A stretch of 40,383 nt of DNA from Rhodobacteraceae bacterium HLUCCA09 (GCA_001314685.1 LJNT01000207.1:1-40383); one strand, 5' to 3'; positions 28,131 to 37,066 are shown, counted from the first letter of the stretch. The notes: generated by a model not told the origin, from the sequence alone. Numbers and translations are program-made.

Positions 28131-29258
28131 ATGAGCCTGCGCGCCTTCGCCGCCCGCCTCGCCCTGCTGACCGCCGCCGGCTGCGCCCTCGTGCTCGCCT
28201 GGCACGCCGGCCTCGCCCTTCAGGCGCGGCTCGACCCGCCCGCGCGGCAGGCGCCCGTGCCGGTGCTGGTCGACCCCGCCCCCGGCGCGCCCGACGAGGA
28301 GAGGGTCATCGCTCTGTTCGAGCGCGCCAAGAGCAGCGTCGTGTTCATCTCGACGCGGGCGAGCGTGCCGGAGTTCTGGACCGGCGGGCAGCGCGAAGTG
28401 CCGCGCGGCAACGGCTCGGGCTTCGTCTGGAGCGCCGACGGCCACATCGTCACCAATGCCCACGTGATCCGCGGCGCCTCGTCGGCCACGGTGCGGCTGG
28501 CCGATGGCGCCACCCACGAGGCCCGCCTTGTCGGCGCCGCGCCCGGGTACGACCTCGCCGTGCTGAAGATCGAGGCGGACGGTCTCGAGGCGCTGCCCCG
28601 CGGCACGTCCCAGGACCTGCAGGTGGGGCAGTCGGCCTTCGCCATCGGCAATCCGTTCGGCCTCGACTTCACGCTGACCACGGGCATCGTCTCGGCGCTC
28701 GACCGCGATTTGCCGTCGCGGGAGGGCCCCGGCCTGCGCGGCCTGATCCAGACCGACGCCGCGATCAACCCGGGCAATTCGGGCGGGCCTCTCCTCGACA
28801 GCGCGGGGCGGCTCATTGGGGTCAACACCGCGATCTTCTCTCCCTCGGGCTCGTCGGCCGGCATCGGCTTCGCCGTGTCGGTCGACACGGTGTCCCGCGT
28901 CGTGCCGCAGCTCATCCGCACCGGCAGCTATGCACCGCCCTCGCTCGGCGTCGACATCGACGAGCGGGTCAATGCGATGGCGCGCCGGCAGGGCATCGAG
29001 GGGGTGCTCGTGCTGGGCGTCGCCCCGGGCTCGGCAGCCGAGGCGGCGGGTCTCGAGCCCGCGCGCATGACGTCGGACGGCCGGCTGCGGCCCGGCGACG
29101 CGATCGTCGCGCTCGGCGGCGCGCCGGTGCGCAGCGTCGACGACCTGCTGGCCGCGCTCCTGGCCCATTCGCCGGGCGACGAGGTCACCCTGCGCGTCCG
29201 CAGGGGAGGCGAGGCGCGCGAGACGACCGTCATCCTCGACCCGCCGCGCCGCGGCTGA
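28131..29258 (+). CDS. S1C trypsin-like serine protease with PDZ domain (HtrA/Deg-like)
   Basis: 375 residues. A signal anchor (about 1-30) is followed by a trypsin-like domain with the triad His111 (TNAHVI), Asp141 (GYDLAVLKI) and Ser217 (NPGNSGGP). One PDZ domain follows at about 280-370. One PDZ rather than two is closer to DegS-type than to DegP-type, although the role in a regulated sigma-factor cascade is not implied. It would act in the periplasm on misfolded or target envelope proteins. The ATG at 28131 follows AAGGAG. It is divergent from the SLC13 gene and upstream of the BI-1 gene, both stress-linked. Confidence 0.93.
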   Translation: MSLRAFAARLALLTAAGCALVLAWHAGLALQARLDPPARQAPVPVLVDPAPGAPDEERVIALFERAKSSVVFISTRASVPEFWTGGQREVPRGNGSGFVWSADGHIVTNAHVIRGASSATVRLADGATHEARLVGAAPGYDLAVLKIEADGLEALPRGTSQDLQVGQSAFAIGNPFGLDFTLTTGIVSALDRDLPSREGPGLRGLIQTDAAINPGNSGGPLLDSAGRLIGVNTAIFSPSGSSAGIGFAVSVDTVSRVVPQLIRTGSYAPPSLGVDIDERVNAMARRQGIEGVLVLGVAPGSAAEAAGLEPARMTSDGRLRPGDAIVALGGAPVRSVDDLLAALLAHSPGDEVTLRVRRGGEARETTVILDPPRRG

Positions 29259-29293
29259 GCGCCGCGTCCGAACGACGGACGCCGGCCATGCGG

Positions 29294-29326
29294 GAAACGC
29301 TCCGTCTGCCGGATGCCAAGCGTTTC
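29294..29326. repeat. inverted repeat upstream of the BI-1 gene
   Basis: GAAACGCT (29294-29301) and AGCGTTTC (29319-29326) are 8-bp complements 17 bases apart, just upstream of the heat-shock-like promoter. This could be an operator. Confidence 0.45.
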
Positions 29327-29338
29327 GCTCATGAAAGA

Positions 29339-29367
29339 CTTGAAAGCGCATCCGCGCTCCCCGATAT
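29339..29367 (+). promoter_or_regulatory. RpoH-type (heat-shock) promoter of the BI-1 gene
   Basis: CTTGAAA (29339-29345), 13 bases, then CCCCGATAT (29359-29367) matches the sigma-32 consensus CTTGAAA-N11-15-CCCCATNT with one inserted or changed base. It lies about 60 bp before the ATG. Confidence 0.62.
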
Positions 29368-29428
29368 TCCGAAAGACGCCCTCGCCCGCCTGCGACCGGG
29401 CTCTTTGTGGACGGCTATGGAGGAACGA

Positions 29429-30214
29429 ATGGCTGACTATCAGACGGCGCGGACGCAGACCGGCTATGCCGGCGCCCGCACCGCCGCGATCGACGAGGGC
29501 CTCAAGGCCCACATGAACAAGGTCTACGGCACCATGTCCGTGGGCATGCTGATCACGGGCGCCGCCGCCTGGGCCATCTCGGGCCTGGCGACCACGGCCG
29601 ACCCGTCGATGGGCGTGGCGCAGATTGGCCCGAACGAGTATCTCACCAGCTTCGGTGCGGCGATCTATACCTCGCCGCTGCGCTGGGTGATCATGTTCGC
29701 GCCTCTGATCTTCGTCTTCGGCTTCGGCGCGATGATCAACCGGATGTCGGCCGCCGCGGCGCAACTTGTCTTCTACACCTTCGCGGTGGTGATGGGCCTG
29801 TCGCTCAGCTCGATCTTCCTCGTCTTCACCGGCTACTCGATCGCCCAGGTCTTCCTCATCACCGCGATCGCCTTCGCGGGGCTGTCGATCTGGGGCTACA
29901 CCACGAAGAAGGACATCTCGGGCTGGGGCTCTTTCCTGATCATGGGCGTGATCGGCCTGATCGTCGCCTCGATCGTGAACATCTTCCTGGGCAGCCCCGC
30001 GATCATGTTCGCGATCTCGGCGCTCGGCGTTCTGATCTTCGCTGGGCTGACGGCCTACGACACCCAGCAGATCAAGAACGAGTACATCCAGTTCGCCGCC
30101 GCCGGCGACCAGGAATGGCTCGGCAAGGCCGCGATCATGGGGGCGCTGCGCCTCTACCTCGACTTCATCAACATGTTCATCATGTTGCTGCAGCTTTTCG
30201 GCCAGCGCGAGTGA
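29429..30214 (+). CDS. Bax inhibitor-1 / YccA family membrane protein
   Basis: 261 residues with seven transmembrane helices. The BI-1 family end LTAYDTQQIKNEY, including the conserved Asp pair, and the C-terminal MGALRLYLDFINMFIMLLQLF are clear. E. coli YccA modulates the FtsH protease; other family members are calcium channels. The ATG at 29429 (MADYQTAR) has GGAGGA before it; the upstream frame is the leader with an RpoH-like promoter. A strong terminator follows. The heat-shock promoter supports a role in membrane-protein quality control. Confidence 0.92.
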   Translation: MADYQTARTQTGYAGARTAAIDEGLKAHMNKVYGTMSVGMLITGAAAWAISGLATTADPSMGVAQIGPNEYLTSFGAAIYTSPLRWVIMFAPLIFVFGFGAMINRMSAAAAQLVFYTFAVVMGLSLSSIFLVFTGYSIAQVFLITAIAFAGLSIWGYTTKKDISGWGSFLIMGVIGLIVASIVNIFLGSPAIMFAISALGVLIFAGLTAYDTQQIKNEYIQFAAAGDQEWLGKAAIMGALRLYLDFINMFIMLLQLFGQRE

Positions 30215-30237
30215 ACGCCGCGCCACGTCGCACTCCG

Positions 30238-30266
30238 AAAGGCCGGGCCCAGCGCCCGGCCTTTTT
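30238..30266. terminator. rho-independent terminator, bidirectional
   Basis: AAAGGCCGGGC and GCCCGGCCTTT form a perfect 11-bp stem around a five-base loop, followed by a T tract on the plus strand. It ends the BI-1 gene and may also end the convergent acetyltransferase gene. Confidence 0.85.
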
Positions 30267-30293
30267 CGTTGCCGCGGTGACATGCACCGCGCC

Positions 30294-30782
30294 TCAACGC
30301 CCCCGCACCATGCGCACCGCGGGAAAGGCGATGCCCGGGGCGAGCGTCAGCTCGACCGGCTCCACCTCGACGAAGCCGAGGGCGCGATAGAAGGGCATCG
30401 ACGTGCGCGTCGCCATGCAGTCGAACACGCGCACACCCTGCCCCGCCGCCACATCGAAGATGTGCGTGAGCAGCGCCCGCCCGATGCCGCGCCGCACATG
30501 GGCCGGGTCGGTCACGACGTGGCGGATGCTGGCGCGCTCCGGCCGTCGCCCCCGTGTCCAGCCTCCGGCGGCGAGGGCCCGGCCCGCGATGTCCTGGGCC
30601 ACGTAGTAAGTGCCGCAGGTCACCAGTTCGGGCCGGGCGCGCGCGATGATCGGCACCGCCGTCACCATGACAGAGGGCGGGTAATCGTGGCGCAGCAGCG
30701 CAGGATAGCTGCGCGCGAGCAGCGCGTCGATGGCGGCGATGTCGCCGGCCTCGGTCGCGCGGATGGTGATCGTCTCGGCCAT
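30294..30782 (-). CDS. GNAT family N-acetyltransferase
   Basis: 162 residues. The acetyl-CoA binding motif A is seen as VVTDPAHVRRGIGRALLTHIF (R/Q-x-x-G-x-G/A), and the C-terminal part has MPFYRALGFVEVEPVE, typical of GNAT proteins. The substrate is unknown. The ATG at 30782 has GGGAGGTGG six bases before it; a GTG three codons upstream has no room for a ribosome binding site. It is convergent with the BI-1 gene and lies downstream of rpmG on the same strand, behind rpmG's hairpin. Confidence 0.87.
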   Translation of the reverse strand: MAETITIRATEAGDIAAIDALLARSYPALLRHDYPPSVMVTAVPIIARARPELVTCGTYYVAQDIAGRALAAGGWTRGRRPERASIRHVVTDPAHVRRGIGRALLTHIFDVAAGQGVRVFDCMATRTSMPFYRALGFVEVEPVELTLAPGIAFPAVRMVRGR

Positions 30783-30816
30783 GCCAGCCACCTCCCGGTC
30801 GCTCCGGAAACGACAA

Positions 30817-30840
30817 AGACCGCACCCGGGGGCGCGGCCT
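30817..30840 (-). terminator. terminator of rpmG
   Basis: On the minus strand AGGCCGC and GCGGTCT form a 7-bp stem (one G-U) followed by TTTG. It lies 27 bp past the rpmG stop. Confidence 0.6.
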
Positions 30841-30866
30841 GTCGCATCGTCGAACGGCGAGATCGT

Positions 30867-31034
30867 TTACTTGATCTTGCCTTCCTTGTACTCGACGTGC
30901 TTGCGCGCCACCGGGTCGTACTTCCGGATGGTCATCTTTTCCGTCATCGTGCGGGCGTTCTTCTTGGTCACGTAGAAGTGGCCGGTGCCGGCGGTCGAGT
31001 TCAGCCGGATCTTGATCGTCGTCGGTTTCGCCAT
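30867..31034 (-). CDS. rpmG: 50S ribosomal protein L33
   Basis: 55 residues, basic, with the L33 pattern [20 protein letters not shown] and [18 protein letters not shown]. The four zinc cysteines of the other L33 form are absent, so this is the zinc-free version. The ATG at 31034 follows GAGGAG. A strong promoter lies upstream and a hairpin terminator downstream, so it is a single-gene transcript. Confidence 0.96.
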   Translation of the reverse strand: MAKPTTIKIRLNSTAGTGHFYVTKKNARTMTEKMTIRKYDPVARKHVEYKEGKIK

Positions 31035-31090
31035 CGTCGCTCTCCTCGCCGGGCGGGTTTCGCCCCCGCGGTGAATTCCCCGAAGCCCGC

Positions 31091-31118
31091 CTTCTACGCC
31101 CCGCGCTCGCGAAGTCAA
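31091..31118 (-). promoter_or_regulatory. sigma-70-like promoter of rpmG
   Basis: On the minus strand TTGACT (31118-31113), 16 bases, TAGAAG (31096-31091), about 56 bp before the rpmG ATG. It is a near-consensus strong promoter, as expected for a ribosomal protein gene. Confidence 0.7.
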
Positions 31119-31146
31119 GCGCCCCCCGGACGCGGGGCGGCGCCCG

Positions 31147-31917
31147 TCAGGTCATGGCGGGCACGCCCATCGCCACATGCATCCGGTCGCGCTCGGCATC
31201 CGAAAGGCCCAGCGCGCGCGCGAGCTGCGCGAGGTAGGCGGCCTCGCGCCGGTTGTCGAGCCGGATCGCCATGAGCGAGGTGGCATAGACCTGCGTACGC
31301 ATCGCGTGCGCCGTGTCGCGGGCGAGCCCCTCGACATCCACCGGCGCCGCCAGCTCGCGCCCGACGAAGGCGCGCTCCTGCGCGTCGACCTCGCCCAACT
31401 GGTCGAGGATCGCCTGCCGCTCCTGCGGGTCGATCTCGCCATCGGCCTTGGCGGCCTGGATCATCGCCCGCACCATCAGCTTGGCGTTCTCCTCCATCGC
31501 GGCCGAGGCGGGCGTGCCGCCGAAGAGCGCGCCGGCCATGTCGTCCATGCCCTGCCCGCCGGAGTGCGCCGCGCCCTGCAGCGCGGCCATCAACCCGCCG
31601 AGGCCCGCCGCGCCCGCGGACTGCTGTCCACCGCCAAGCGATGCCATGATCTGCTCGAGCGGGTTCGCGCCGGGTTGCGAGCCAGGGGCGCCGCCGCCGG
31701 TCCCCTGACCTGCGACGCCCTGCATCAGGCCGCCGAGGCCCATGCCCTCGGCCATGCGCTGCAGGTCGGCCAGTCCAGGCGCGCCCGGCCCGCCAGCCCC
31801 GCCCTGGTGCATCATCTTCTGCAGGCCGGCCATGCCACCCATCTGCTTGTACTTGTCCATGCCCTTCGCCGCGGCGAAGCCGACCGCGACGGTCGCCAGT
31901 GTCCGCATGAAACTCAT
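31147..31917 (-). CDS. TerB/DUF533 family protein
   Basis: 256 residues. A short N-terminal segment ([20 protein letters not shown]) could be a hydrophobic anchor. It is followed by a Gly/Met/Gln-rich stretch (about 25-140) and a helical C-terminal domain (about 142-256; [33 protein letters not shown]) of the DUF533/TerB-like group related to E. coli YebE. YebE is linked to envelope stress; the exact function is unknown. The ATG at 31917 follows GGAGGATG. It lies between rpmG and the RNase P RNA gene on the same strand. Confidence 0.85.
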   Translation of the reverse strand: MSFMRTLATVAVGFAAAKGMDKYKQMGGMAGLQKMMHQGGAGGPGAPGLADLQRMAEGMGLGGLMQGVAGQGTGGGAPGSQPGANPLEQIMASLGGGQQSAGAAGLGGLMAALQGAAHSGGQGMDDMAGALFGGTPASAAMEENAKLMVRAMIQAAKADGEIDPQERQAILDQLGEVDAQERAFVGRELAAPVDVEGLARDTAHAMRTQVYATSLMAIRLDNRREAAYLAQLARALGLSDAERDRMHVAMGVPAMT

Positions 31918-32025
31918 CGCGCATCCTCCCGTGCACTGCCGGAGGGGTCCGGCACGGGCAGCATGCCACGGCTGGCGCAGCGTCCGGCCGGGGCACGGCG
32001 TCGCGGCGTCGGGAAGGGCGAAAAT

Positions 32026-32417
32026 GCGCGGATGGCCTGTAAGCCGGATTCTGTCCAGGCCCCTACCGCGAGCGGACAAGGGCCCTGGGCGACCATTCCT
32101 CTCGGCCCGCCGTTGCCGGCGGGCTCCAGCTGCCTACCCGACCTGCCTCGGGCCGGAGCGGCCCTGGGGCGCTTGCACGCCCCGCGGAGGTTCTATTCGG
32201 CATTGCTCCCGGTGGGGCTTGCCGTGCCGTCCCCGTCGCCGGGGCCGCGGTGGGCCCTTACCCCACCGTTTCACCCTCACTCCCCCGTGGAGGAGCAGAC
32301 TGTTCTCTGTGGCGCTGTCCGTCGGCTCTCGCCGCCCGGGCGTTACCCGGCACCGTCTCTCCGTGGAGTCCGGACTTTCCTCGAGCCAGAGGCCCGCGGC
32401 CGCCCAGCCATCCGCGC
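32026..32417 (-). ncRNA. rnpB: RNase P RNA (type A)
   Basis: On the minus strand the 5' part reads GAGGAAAGTCCGGACTCC, the conserved P4 5' strand, and the 3' part reads GACAGAATCCGGCTTAC, the P4 3' strand and J region. The ends pair as helix P1: GCGCGGATGGC (from 32417) with GCCATCCGCGC (to 32026). The length of about 392 nt fits a bacterial type A ribozyme, which trims tRNA 5' ends together with RnpA. Two conserved strands and the matching P1 make the assignment secure; the ends are accurate to a few bases. Confidence 0.95.
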
Positions 32418-32426
32418 AAGCGGCAT

Positions 32427-33140
32427 CTACGAACGCGCCGTCTCCCCGTCAATGGCCCCGTCAATGCCAGCGTCGATGACACCGTCATTGCCTGGCCCCT
32501 CCGGCAGCGCCGCGAGGAGCGCCCGGTCGGCCACCTCCGCCGGCCCTTCCACACCGGGGCGGAAGCGCGCGCGGAAGGCGGCGAGCCGCGCCTCGAGCGG
32601 GGCCTCGGCCGTCCAGCCCGCGCGCGCCAGCCACGCGCCCAAATCGCCGCCTGGATCGGAGCCCCGCTCCCCGACCGGGTCAGGCCCGAGCGCCAGGCCC
32701 CGCACTGCCAGCCGCCGCCAGTCGAAGCGCGGGCCCGGATCGGCCTTGCGCCCCGGCGCGCAATCGGCGTGCCCGATCACCCCCTCGGGGTCGATCCCCC
32801 AGCGCGCCATCACGCCTCCCAGCAGCCCCTCGAGCCGAGCCATCGCGGGCTCGGCAAAGGGCGCGCGGCCCGAATTGTCGATCTCGATGCCGATGGAGGC
32901 GGAGTTGACGTCCCGCACAGCGCCCCACGCCCCCGCCCCCGCATGCCAGGCGCGCGCCCGCTCGCAAACGAGTTGCCACAGACGCCCGTCGCGCCCGACG
33001 AGGTAATGCGCCGACACCTCGAAGGTCGGGTCGCACAGTCGCTCCAGCGCCGCCGCGGCCGTCTCCATCGCGGTGTAGTGCAGCACGACGAGGCGCGGAC
33101 CCGCCCCGCCTCGCCGCACGCCTGCGTTGGGCGACGGCAC
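32427..33140 (-). CDS. N-acetylmuramoyl-L-alanine amidase (AmpD/Amidase_2)
   Basis: About 237 residues. The zinc ligands are His21 (VVLHYTA), His124 (IGHADCAPG) and Asp134, the last two spaced ten residues as in AmpD. The catalytic Glu86 (GIEIDNSG) and Lys132 (GRKADPG) are present. It cleaves the muramyl-peptide amide bond during wall recycling or turnover. The GTG at 33140 is chosen because just upstream lies a dispersed 3'-UTR element, and homologues begin with the PSPNAG segment. The last residues form a repetitive VIDAGIDGAIDGE. Start codon confidence is moderate. Confidence 0.87.
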   Translation of the reverse strand: MPSPNAGVRRGGAGPRLVVLHYTAMETAAAALERLCDPTFEVSAHYLVGRDGRLWQLVCERARAWHAGAGAWGAVRDVNSASIGIEIDNSGRAPFAEPAMARLEGLLGGVMARWGIDPEGVIGHADCAPGRKADPGPRFDWRRLAVRGLALGPDPVGERGSDPGGDLGAWLARAGWTAEAPLEARLAAFRARFRPGVEGPAEVADRALLAALPEGPGNDGVIDAGIDGAIDGETARS

Positions 33141-33177
33141 CCATATCGCGCCTGGCTCGCCGACGCGCGCCCCCTGC

Positions 33178-33213
33178 CCTTCTTCTTGCCTGAAAATATC
33201 CCCGCCGGAGGCT
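33178..33213 (-). repeat. dispersed 3'-UTR element, copy B
   Basis: On the minus strand GCCTCCGGCGGGGATATTTT, then CAGGC, then AAGAAGAAGGG, 59 bp past the stop of the excalibur lipoprotein gene. A GC hairpin (GGGCGG/CCGCCC) lies between. Almost identical in core to copy C at 37089. Confidence 0.75.
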
Positions 33214-33271
33214 CCCGCGCTCTCGACCCGCGCGCCGGCGCCTGGTTGGGCTGGGCGGCGCCCCACCGCCC

Positions 33272-34090
33272 TCAGCCGCGGGCGGCGCGGAAGGGCGCCG
33301 GGTTCCAGTCGCAGGCGAAGCCGTCACCGTCGGGATCGAGCCCCATCCGGTCGCGCCACGGGCCGCCGGCCTCGAGGAAGGCGCGCTGGGCGAGATCGGC
33401 CCCGGCAAAGCGCGCGCATTGCCGTGCGGCGCGGCCTTCGCTGGCCAGCGCACGGCGGTAGAGCGGCTCGCCGACGGCGTTCGTCGTGCGCAGGGCGAAG
33501 GCGACGATGTCGGGCCCCGTCGCCTCCGACGGCTGGGCCGGCTGGGCGGGGCTGACCTCCACGCGGGCGGCGCGCTGCTGCTCGAGGCGCGCCGCGTCGC
33601 TCTGGATCGTCTCGCGCGACGAGACGGCGGCGAAGTCCTGCTCGTCGGAGAGGCCGGCGGCCGGGCTGCCGGCGGCGGGGGTAATCACCTGCTCCTGCGC
33701 GGAGCCACCGAGGCCCGGTGCGATTCCCGGCGCGGCGAGCGGTGCCGCGGGCATCTGTGCCGACGCGGCCACGGGAGCCGCGGAGGTAGCGGCGGCGGGC
33801 GCGGCCGGACGCGACACGGTCTCGCTGACGCCGATGCCGGCGGCGGCAAGGTCGGTCGCAGTCAGACCGGGCGCCCCGCCCGTCGCGGCCGGCGCGCCGG
33901 TGGCCCGCGGAGACGAGGGCGCGAGTCCGGCCAGCTGGGCCTCGCGCGCCTGCCGTTCGGCCAGGTAGGTTTCGTAATCGCCGAAGCCCACGCCGCGCAG
34001 CGGGTCTGCGGCGCTGTCGGCCATCGGGGCCGGCTGGCAGGCGGCAAGCGCCCAGAGGCCGGCGGCGGCCATCGCCCATCGCGTCGTCAT
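33272..34090 (-). CDS. Lipoprotein with C-terminal excalibur-like domain
   Basis: 272 residues. A signal peptide with lipobox (LWALAACQPAP) makes Cys18 the probable lipidated residue. A long Ala/Pro-rich, probably disordered region follows (about 60-190). The last ~60 residues have GLDPDGDGFACDWNPAPFR, the D-x-D-G-D-G-x-x-C pattern of the excalibur calcium-binding domain. The ATG at 34090 starts the signal peptide. A peripheral role at the cell envelope is likely. A second lipoprotein gene follows on the same strand upstream. Confidence 0.85.
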   Translation of the reverse strand: MTTRWAMAAAGLWALAACQPAPMADSAADPLRGVGFGDYETYLAERQAREAQLAGLAPSSPRATGAPAATGGAPGLTATDLAAAGIGVSETVSRPAAPAAATSAAPVAASAQMPAAPLAAPGIAPGLGGSAQEQVITPAAGSPAAGLSDEQDFAAVSSRETIQSDAARLEQQRAARVEVSPAQPAQPSEATGPDIVAFALRTTNAVGEPLYRRALASEGRAARQCARFAGADLAQRAFLEAGGPWRDRMGLDPDGDGFACDWNPAPFRAARG

Positions 34091-34147
34091 AGGATCGTCC
34101 TGCCCGTGCTTGCTTGCCGCCATGATAGCAGCGGCAGGCCGCCCGAT

Positions 34148-34594
34148 CTAGTTCGGCGCGACCCGGACGCCGGGGGTCAGTGCCAGATCGGCCGCACTCG
34201 CCGGCCACGGCCCGTAGCGCAGCCGCCCCAACCCGCCGCGCTCATGCCACACGCGCACGTCTGGCGTGATGTCGACGCCGGCGGCGACCAGCCGTTCTGC
34301 GGTGATCGTCTGGCCGTGCGGATTGCGCTCGCGCGGCGGCGGCGCCCCGGTCGCCTCGGGCGTCAGCCGCAGCGGCGTCTGTAGCTGCCCCTCGCGGGCG
34401 TGGGCGATCCGCACCGTCTCCGTCGGCTCGACCGTCAGCAACACCGGCAGGTCGCGCTGGGGGGCCGCGGCGGCCCGCTGGGCGGCGGCCTCCGGCGCCT
34501 GCTGGGCGGCGCAGGCCGAGAGGGCGAGCGCGGCCGCGGCGGCCACGAGCGGGCGGGACGCGCTCAGAAGAGGCGCTTCGGGGCGGCGGGTCAT
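34148..34594 (-). CDS. Hypothetical lipoprotein (148 aa)
   Basis: 148 residues. The ATG at 34594 starts a signal peptide with lipobox ALSACAAQQ, giving lipidated Cys28. The mature part is Ala-rich, then a compact C-terminal region with PHGQTITAERLVAAGVDITPD and GRLRYGPWPASAADLALTPG. No family recognised. It lies 57 bp upstream of the excalibur lipoprotein gene and on its strand. Confidence 0.72.
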   Translation of the reverse strand: MTRRPEAPLLSASRPLVAAAAALALSACAAQQAPEAAAQRAAAAPQRDLPVLLTVEPTETVRIAHAREGQLQTPLRLTPEATGAPPPRERNPHGQTITAERLVAAGVDITPDVRVWHERGGLGRLRYGPWPASAADLALTPGVRVAPN

Positions 34595-34643
34595 GGGCGG
34601 CTCCTTGTCGGCGTCCTGGCTGGGTCTGGTCGGCCCCGGAATG

Positions 34644-36155
34644 TTACCACCAACGCTCCGGGCGCGCCACGAATCCCGCGGCACGCTCGAGCACGTCGGC
34701 GCAATCGAGCAACGCCTCTTCGCCCCACGGCCGCCCGATCAGCTGGAGCCCCAGCGGCAGGCCCCTCGCGTCGAGCCCGGCGGGCACCGAGATGCCGGGC
34801 AGGCCGGCGAGGTTGACCGTGACGGTGAAGACGTCGTTGAGGAACATGGCGACGGGGTCGTCCTCGCCCACCTCGCCGAGGCCGAAGGCGGCCGAGGGGG
34901 TGGCGGGCGTCAGGATCGCATCGACGCCGGCCTCGAACGCCCGCTCGAAATCGCCCTTGATGAGCGTGCGCACCTTGCGGGCTCGGTTGTAATGGGCGTC
35001 GTAGAAGCCCGCCGAGAGCACGTAGGTGCCCACGATCACGCGGCGCTGCACCTCGTCGCCAAAGCCTTGGGCACGGGTCTTCTCGTACATGTCGACGATG
35101 CCGTCGCCCTGCTCCAGCTTCGCCCGGTGGCCGTAGCGCACGCCGTCGTAGCGGGCGAGGTTCGACGAAGCCTCGGCCGGGGCGATGACGTAGTAGCAGG
35201 GCAGCGCGTATTTCGTGTGGGGCAGCGAGATGTCGACGATCTCGGCGCCCGCGTCGCGCAGCATGTCGGCGCCCGCCTGCCAGAGCCGCTCGATCTCGTC
35301 GGGCATCCCGTCCATCCGGTATTCGCGGGGGATGCCGATGGTCTTGCCCCGGATGTCGCCGGTCAGCGCCGCCTCGAAATCGGGCACGGGGATGTCGGCC
35401 GAGGTGCTGTCCTTGGGGTCGTGGCCGGCCATGGCGCCCAGCATGATCGCGCAATCGCGCACCGTGCGCGCCATCGGCCCCGCCTGGTCGAGCGACGAGG
35501 CGAAGGCGACGATCCCCCAGCGCGAGCAGCGCCCGTAGGTGGGCTTGAGGCCGGTGATCCCGGTAAAGGCAGCGGGCTGGCGGATGGAGCCGCCCGTGTC
35601 GGTGCCGGTCGCGGCGGGGCAGAGACGCGCGGCCACCGCCGCCGCAGAGCCGCCCGACGAGCCGCCGGGGGTGAGCGGCGTGCCGTCGCCCTGCCGCCGC
35701 CACGGGCTGATCGCGGGGCCGTAATGCGAGGTCTCGTTCGACGAGCCCATGGCGAACTCGTCCATGTTGAGCTTGCCGAGCATCACCGCGCCCGCCCGCC
35801 AGAGCTGCGCCGTCACGGTGCTCTCGTATTCGGGGCGGAAGCCGTCGAGGATCTTCGAGGCGGCCTGGCTCGGCACCCCTTGAGTGCAGAACAGGTCCTT
35901 CACGCCCACGGGGATGCCGCACATCGCCGGCGCCTCGCCCGCGGCGAGACGGGCCTCGGCGGCATGCGCCTGCTCCATCGCGATCTCGGGCGTCAGGTGG
36001 ACGAAGGCGTTGAGCGCGCCCGCCTCCCCGGCGCGGGCGAGACACGCCTCGGCCAGCGCGGTCGGGCTCGTCTCGCCGCTGCGCAGCGCGTCGCGCGCCT
36101 CGGCGATGGTCAGATCTGCGAGATCGGTCGATGGACCGTTCGATTGGGGCGCCAT
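34644..36155 (-). CDS. gatA: Glutamyl-tRNA(Gln)/aspartyl-tRNA(Asn) amidotransferase subunit A
   Basis: 503 residues. Amidase-signature enzyme that makes Gln-tRNA(Gln) or Asn-tRNA(Asn) from the mischarged species. The Ser-cisSer-Lys triad is Lys86 (VGVKDLF), cis-Ser166 in [11 protein letters not shown] and nucleophile Ser190 in [12 protein letters not shown]. The ATG at 36155 has GGTGGAG at a proper distance; a GTG six bases upstream overlaps the gatC stop as GTGA and is less likely. GatC is directly upstream. GatB is not in the window. Confidence 0.96.
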   Translation of the reverse strand: MAPQSNGPSTDLADLTIAEARDALRSGETSPTALAEACLARAGEAGALNAFVHLTPEIAMEQAHAAEARLAAGEAPAMCGIPVGVKDLFCTQGVPSQAASKILDGFRPEYESTVTAQLWRAGAVMLGKLNMDEFAMGSSNETSHYGPAISPWRRQGDGTPLTPGGSSGGSAAAVAARLCPAATGTDTGGSIRQPAAFTGITGLKPTYGRCSRWGIVAFASSLDQAGPMARTVRDCAIMLGAMAGHDPKDSTSADIPVPDFEAALTGDIRGKTIGIPREYRMDGMPDEIERLWQAGADMLRDAGAEIVDISLPHTKYALPCYYVIAPAEASSNLARYDGVRYGHRAKLEQGDGIVDMYEKTRAQGFGDEVQRRVIVGTYVLSAGFYDAHYNRARKVRTLIKGDFERAFEAGVDAILTPATPSAAFGLGEVGEDDPVAMFLNDVFTVTVNLAGLPGISVPAGLDARGLPLGLQLIGRPWGEEALLDCADVLERAAGFVARPERWW

Positions 36156-36157
36156 GC

Positions 36158-36445
36158 TCACTCCACCACCTTGGGCACCGTGAAGAAGCCCTCGCGCGCA
36201 TCCGGCGCGTTCGAGAGAATCTTGTCGGGATAGCCACCGTCGGTCACCCCGTCGGGCCTGCGCTTGAGCCGCATCGGGGTTACGGAGGTCATGGGCTCCA
36301 CCCCCTCGACGTCGACCTCCTGCAACTGCTCGATGAAGCCGAGGATCGCGCCGAACTCGCCGGCCAGCGCCGGCAGACGCTCTTCCTCCACGCGGATGCG
36401 GGCGAGCTTGGCGACCTTGCGCGCGGTCTCGATGTCAATCGACAT
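36158..36445 (-). CDS. gatC: Glutamyl-tRNA(Gln)/aspartyl-tRNA(Asn) amidotransferase subunit C
   Basis: 95 residues, normal for Gat[20 protein letters not shown] and the proline-rich [15 protein letters not shown] are the family pattern. It stabilises the GatA-GatB pair. The gene lies directly before gatA on the same strand with only two bases between the gatC stop and the gatA ATG. It is divergent from clpS. Confidence 0.95.
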   Translation of the reverse strand: MSIDIETARKVAKLARIRVEEERLPALAGEFGAILGFIEQLQEVDVEGVEPMTSVTPMRLKRRPDGVTDGGYPDKILSNAPDAREGFFTVPKVVE

Positions 36446-36552
36446 GGGGCCTCCATCGGGCAGGGTGGGACAGGCGACGGGCTCGAGGCGCCGGGGACGC
36501 CACCGGCGGCGGTGTAAAGGCTCGCCCCGCGCCCCGCAAGCGCGTCGCTCGC

Positions 36553-36600
36553 GGTGCGGTCACGGTGCGGTCACGGGGCCGGTCACTGGGCCGGTCACGG
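36553..36600. repeat. short tandem GGTCAC repeats
   Basis: GGTCAC starts at 36558, 36569, 36581 and 36593, a spacing of 11-12 bp, in the gatC-clpS divergent gap. Units are imperfect (GTGCGGTCACG, GGCCGGTCACT). About one helical turn apart, so they could be binding sites on one face of the DNA. Confidence 0.6.
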
Positions 36601-36693
36601 GCCGCGGCGCGGCCGGTGACACCCCGCTCCCGCCGGGCGCCGGCCTGTGCTAGTCTGCCGGCACGCTGCCGCCCGCCAGAACGGAGCGCGCCC

Positions 36694-37005
36694 ATGAGCC
36701 AGACGGAAACTCCGGCCAAGCCTACGACCAGGACGACGGCGACATCCGCGCGCCCACCGCTCTGGAAGGTCATCCTTCTGAACGACGACGTCACGCCGCG
36801 CGAATTCGTGGTCAAGGTGCTGCGACGCGTCTTCCGCATGACCGAGGACGAAGCCACCGCCGTGATGCTGACGGCCCACCGCCGCGGCGCCTGCGTGGTG
36901 GCCGTGTTCACCCGGGAGGTGGCCGAGACCAAGGCCGAGCAGGCCAACGAGGCCGGCCGCCGCGCGGGCTACCCGCTTGCCTTGACCACCGAGCGGGAGG
37001 AGTGA
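36694..37005 (+). CDS. clpS: ATP-dependent Clp protease adaptor ClpS
   Basis: 103 residues. The N-end-rule adaptor binds the N-terminal degrons of substrates and docks on ClpA. The core LLNDDVTPREFVVKVL (about 28-43) contains the Asn-Asp-Asp pocket residues. The later VMLTAHRRGACVVAVFTREVAE is shorter in the second pocket region than E. coli ClpS. Rhodobacteraceae often carry two ClpS proteins, and this could be the divergent one; that is an inference. The ATG at 36694 starts an unstructured Thr/Ala-rich tail. No clpA gene follows. Confidence 0.93.
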   Translation: MSQTETPAKPTTRTTATSARPPLWKVILLNDDVTPREFVVKVLRRVFRMTEDEATAVMLTAHRRGACVVAVFTREVAETKAEQANEAGRRAGYPLALTTEREE

Positions 37006-37066
37006 GGGCGCGCCCTCCCCTGCCCGGAAGATCCAGCGGCGCGCCTTCGGCGCATTCCCTTCGTCG

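Noticed and set aside
31918..32025. Sigma-54-like TGGCA element upstream of the TerB/DUF533 gene
   Set aside because: The TTGC half at the proper spacing is missing; the match is only to the GG half.
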